Below are positions 35,349-37,756 of a stretch of 37,756 nucleotides of DNA, piece by piece. The stretch spans positions 1 through 37,756 of the forward strand of contig JANBQS010000090.1 of assembly GCA_027577415.1 (NCBI GenBank). Direction: 5' to 3'. Origin of the DNA: Coemansia sp. RSA 922 (Eukaryota; Kickxellomycota; Kickxellomycetes; Kickxellales; Kickxellaceae). How positions within the stretch are numbered: the first letter of the stretch is position 1; each line of letters opens with the position of its first letter. The notes under the pieces were generated by a model that was not told the origin of the DNA, did no database searches, and was given only the letters and a program-made list of their open reading frames with translations. The translations under genes were made by a program, and so were the position numbers.

Positions 35349-35450
35349 TTGCAAAGAATCTGGCATGCAAAAACTATCCTTTTTTCTTCTCCACCAAGCA
35401 ATTTATTCTCACATCTCTACAATATTCAATATTACTTTTTTGGCTAAACA

Positions 35451-35798
35451 ATGGCTAGTATGCAAGATGTTGGATTCGTTCTTTTGGACAATCATGAATC
35501 TACTGGAAAGAAGCTTACCATAGAAATAAGTACAGATATAACTCTTCAGGAAGCCTACGAAGCCATCGGCTTAAGTTTTAAAGTAAAGGGGTATAAAGGT
35601 AAGTTTGGGCTTAACTTTATTAGATTGGATAAAGCAGTAGTGGCTCCTGGATCGCCACTTAGTGCCTGGCTGAATAACAAGAGAGAAGTGGGAGTCATGG
35701 AAATGTCCGGTATAGAAATGTTCCACTTGAAAAAGTTATTTAATGAACTGACTGATGAGGCCAAAAAAATGAAAGACATTTATGGCCCTGCAATGTGA
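35451..35798 (+). CDS. Small orphan protein, member 1 of a local paralogue pair (115 residues)
   Basis: MASMQDVGFVLLDNHESTG, then KKLTIEISTDITLQEAYEAIG: two strands and a helix as in beta-grasp/ubiquitin-like folds. They are followed by KFGLNFIRLD, a conserved SAWLNNKREVGVM and a final helix (MFHLKKLFNELTDEAKKM). It is clearly paralogous to 37080-37433 (shared VGFVL-D, STG, KGYK, WLN-R-EVGV). No signal peptide or known family. The upstream 330 bp are nearly identical in the two genes, while the proteins agree at about a third of positions by eye, so the coding part has changed far faster. Confidence 0.75.
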   Translation: MASMQDVGFVLLDNHESTGKKLTIEISTDITLQEAYEAIGLSFKVKGYKGKFGLNFIRLDKAVVAPGSPLSAWLNNKREVGVMEMSGIEMFHLKKLFNELTDEAKKMKDIYGPAM

Positions 35799-36043
35799 AG
35801 CCTAGATGGGTTACACAACTGAGTACCTATTGGTGCCATACACTTCTAAGCCTTTACATGTCTGCATTAACTGTCAGTCAAGCACTCCAGCTTCACAAGA
35901 CTATTCCAGAGAATATAAGAAGGCAAGAGTCATCTTTCTTTCTTTCTCCTTCTTTGTTATTCAGTTTAGAGTCCATTTTTCTATTTATTTATTTGCCAAT
36001 AACATTGGTGAATATTATATATACTAAGTTTGTACTCTTTCGA

Positions 36044-36283
36044 AACAATCAATCAGCAGGCTTGGCGTTTTCTTTTCCAGTGGATCACGAGTTAACACTA
36101 GAAGCTAGAGCTAGATACTTTTAAACCTATTTGGTTGGCTTTGCTAAAAGTGGATGCACTATAGAACTATGTAATCCAGATGGTAGTGACCCAAAACCAA
36201 CGTCAACTATCAAAGAAGCTATGAACCCTGACCATGAAGTGGGAATCTGAGTAACAGGAGGAGAGCTAGGCTGGATGATGGGT
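36044..36283 (+). pseudogene. Dead third member of the paralogue pair
   Basis: One frame reads AGLAFSFPVDHELTLEARARYF, a TAA at 36122-36124, YLVGFAKSGCTIELCNPDG, then MNPDHEVGI and a TGA at 36248-36250. It aligns with VGFVL...DITLQEAYEAI, KGYKGKFGLNFIRLD and WLNNKREVGV of the neighbours. The N-terminal residues and an ATG are missing. No frameshift is seen over 80 codons, only two stops. Confidence 0.68.
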
Positions 36284-36589
36284 TTTAAGGGAGAATTAAC
36301 TTTGCCACGCCAGGCCAGCAATATACCTATGCCAACTATATAAAACGACTAAATACTGCGAGTGCTAGCTAAAGTGCAACGTAGTAGCAGGCGTAGCCCT
36401 TTTTAGACCCTGAGTGCTGTGCTTTATAATAATGTTCAGTACTGCATCATTGGTTGGCTTAGTGGGCGAGAAAAGCAGTTAAAGAAGAGACCAAAAAACC
36501 AAGAGAACGGACAAGAGATGGCATCCTCCCATTTTCCAGCCAAAAAAATGGACAATGCCTCTTGGTCTCTCCTCTTTTTCTTTTACTTT

Positions 36590-36920
36590 AAGGCGGAAGT
36601 GCAGTCAACCACACAAAGAACCAATTTCTTTATGAGCAAAACCAGTGCACACACAACATGGCTTTCTAGTTGTAGGTCGTCTTTGCTCAATAGCATGGCC
36701 GTAAACAGAATAGGGGAAAAGAAATTTTCTGTCTTTTACCATTTCCTCCCCAAACACTTTTATTTATAGACGATGTTTGCTTTTTGGCCTTTCAACATGT
36801 TTCAGCCCTCTTTGCCGCTGTGTAAAAAGTCTTCTCTAGATTGAAAAAGCTGATTAGTGCTTATTGCAAAGAAGTGGATCCCCAAAATGACGTACAATTC
36901 AACAACTGTTGGATGTTTGC
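36590..36920 (+). repeat. Duplicated upstream block, copy 2
   Basis: Matches 34960-35290. TGACGT at 36888-36893 is again 79 bp before the TATA box. The frames that run through both copies have no ATG-led product I can support. Confidence 0.85.
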
Positions 36921-36971
36921 ATCGTTGGTTGGGAGACAAAAAATAAATGCCTGCTTTTGGCAACGAATGCC

Positions 36972-36977
36972 TATAAA
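36972..36977 (+). promoter_or_regulatory. TATA box of the small gene at 37080
   Basis: TGCCTATAAATTG, 108 bp before the ATG. Confidence 0.65.
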
Positions 36978-37079
36978 TTGAAAGGAAACTGGCAAGACAT
37001 TTCCTTTTTCTTCACTACCAACTTACCTATTCTCACAACTCTTCAAAACTTTATAATACTCTTTACATTTTTATAGAAA

Positions 37080-37433
37080 ATGTCAGATGAGATGCTAGTC
37101 GGATTCGTTCTGATGGATGAAGGTGTTTCTACTGGACATAAGCGCAGCATTATGATAGATAGATATATAACACCCATGCAAGCCTGTGCTGCTGTTTGTG
37201 CAAACTTACAACAAAAAGGATATAAGTGGACAGTTGAGCTTGTTGGACTAGATGGAGTAGAAATTAAAGCTAAATCACAACCATGTGACTGGTTGAATGG
37301 CAGAAATGAAGTGGGAGTCATTGTAAAGTCCGATTGTGACATAAACCATTTGATAAACCTATTTCCCGAAATTTCCGAGAAAGCAAAAGAAAATAAACGC
37401 ATGGGCAATAGGGGAGGCGGACTTACGTTGTAA
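37080..37433 (+). CDS. Small orphan protein, member 2 of a local paralogue pair (117 residues)
   Basis: MSDEMLVGFVLMDEGVSTG, HKRSIMIDRYITPMQACAAV, KGYKWTVELVGLD, CDWLNGRNEVGVIVKSD, then a helix (INHLINLFPEISEKAKEN) and a Gly-rich end. It has the same length and layout as the gene at 35451, an identical TATA element and spacing, and a nearly identical upstream block. Unlike its partner it has several cysteines (ACAAVCA, PCDW, DCDI). No family recognised and no signal peptide. The 3' flank also shows patchy similarity to that of the partner, so the duplicated unit is about 1.6 kb. Confidence 0.75.
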   Translation: MSDEMLVGFVLMDEGVSTGHKRSIMIDRYITPMQACAAVCANLQQKGYKWTVELVGLDGVEIKAKSQPCDWLNGRNEVGVIVKSDCDINHLINLFPEISEKAKENKRMGNRGGGLTL

Positions 37434-37756
37434 AGTTTAAACTGGGTCAAACAAGAGACTGACAATTAGGGTCTTATTTTATTTAGTCATACAAGTGTTT
37501 GCATTGACTGTGATAGTCAAGAACTTCTCAGGTCCTATTTGTCATGAATTGAGACAAGAATGAAGGTGATCTTTCTTTTACCTTATTATTCATTTATTTG
37601 TCTTTACCATTAAGTGATTCTAAACAGAGGCAATTCCAGAGTATAATGAGGTTTCAAATGTGTGCAATGGTGCACAAGGCGTTTAGTTCTTTATGAGACA
37701 GTGTACCATTGATGTGTACACTATGCACATAGTCTCTTATTTTACAGCACCAAAAA
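37434..37756. other. 3' flank of the last gene
   Basis: Patchy similarity to the region after 35798, including GCATT-ACTGT...AGTCAAG and ATTCCAGAG-ATA blocks. No gene seen before the edge. Confidence 0.45.

Noticed and set aside
34783..36769. Two similar plus-strand frames (34783-35139 and 36419-36769) inside the duplicated upstream blocks
   Set aside because: The first has only a TTG as initiator. The shared text follows from nucleotide identity of the blocks and shows no sign of protein-level conservation.

Overview
This looks like a stretch of a gene-sparse, AT-rich fungal genome. The evidence is eukaryotic core promoters (TATA boxes about 85 to 140 bp upstream of start codons), GT-AG intron-like junctions, AATAAA-type 3' signals, secreted fungal-type enzymes and Kex2-type dibasic sites. 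The F-box/leucine-rich-like family that recurs on both strands resembles, from memory, families greatly expanded in Coemansia and other Kickxellales (Zoopagomycota). That placement is an inference and was not searched. No tRNA, rRNA, CRISPR array or intact transposon was seen.

Left third (1-11 kb): a partial open frame at the edge and a decayed F-box/LRR-like C-terminus; a secreted alkaline phosphatase; a secreted AA9-like LPMO homologue with an altered active site; an 80-residue precursor carrying four tandem copies of a 13-residue peptide separated by Arg-Arg; a frameshifted Smc5 C-terminal fragment; a ChaC-type glutathione gamma-glutamylcyclotransferase; a BAHD-type acyltransferase; a small orphan gene with a probable intron; and a 53-residue zinc-finger gene.

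Middle (11-24.8 kb): more small orphan genes; a frameshifted ATX1-like copper chaperone whose promoter exists in a second copy 3 kb away; a GC-rich, repeat-filled 873-codon frame whose C-terminal repeats continue past its stop codon; an F-box/LRR-like relic; a small-gene frame that starts with GTG where ATG is expected; a tandem array of ~145-bp units; and an unrecognised two-frame gene.

Right third (24.5-37.8 kb): an F-box/LRR-like nursery. Counting the left-edge copy, I find nine copies in the window: two intact and seven broken by stops, frameshifts, deletions or truncation. One break is an exact 17-bp tandem duplication. The window ends with two paralogous ~116-residue genes and a dead third copy between them. 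The upstream DNA of the two live genes is about 95% identical by eye, although their proteins share only about a third of residues.

Two themes stand out. One is the Kex2-type repeat peptide precursor, a candidate secreted signal such as a pheromone or effector. The other is a scattered set of tiny fast-diverging genes with a common layout: a TATA box 108 to 120 bp before the start and a likely beta-beta-alpha-beta-beta-alpha protein. They are embedded in a birth-and-death landscape of F-box/LRR-like genes.
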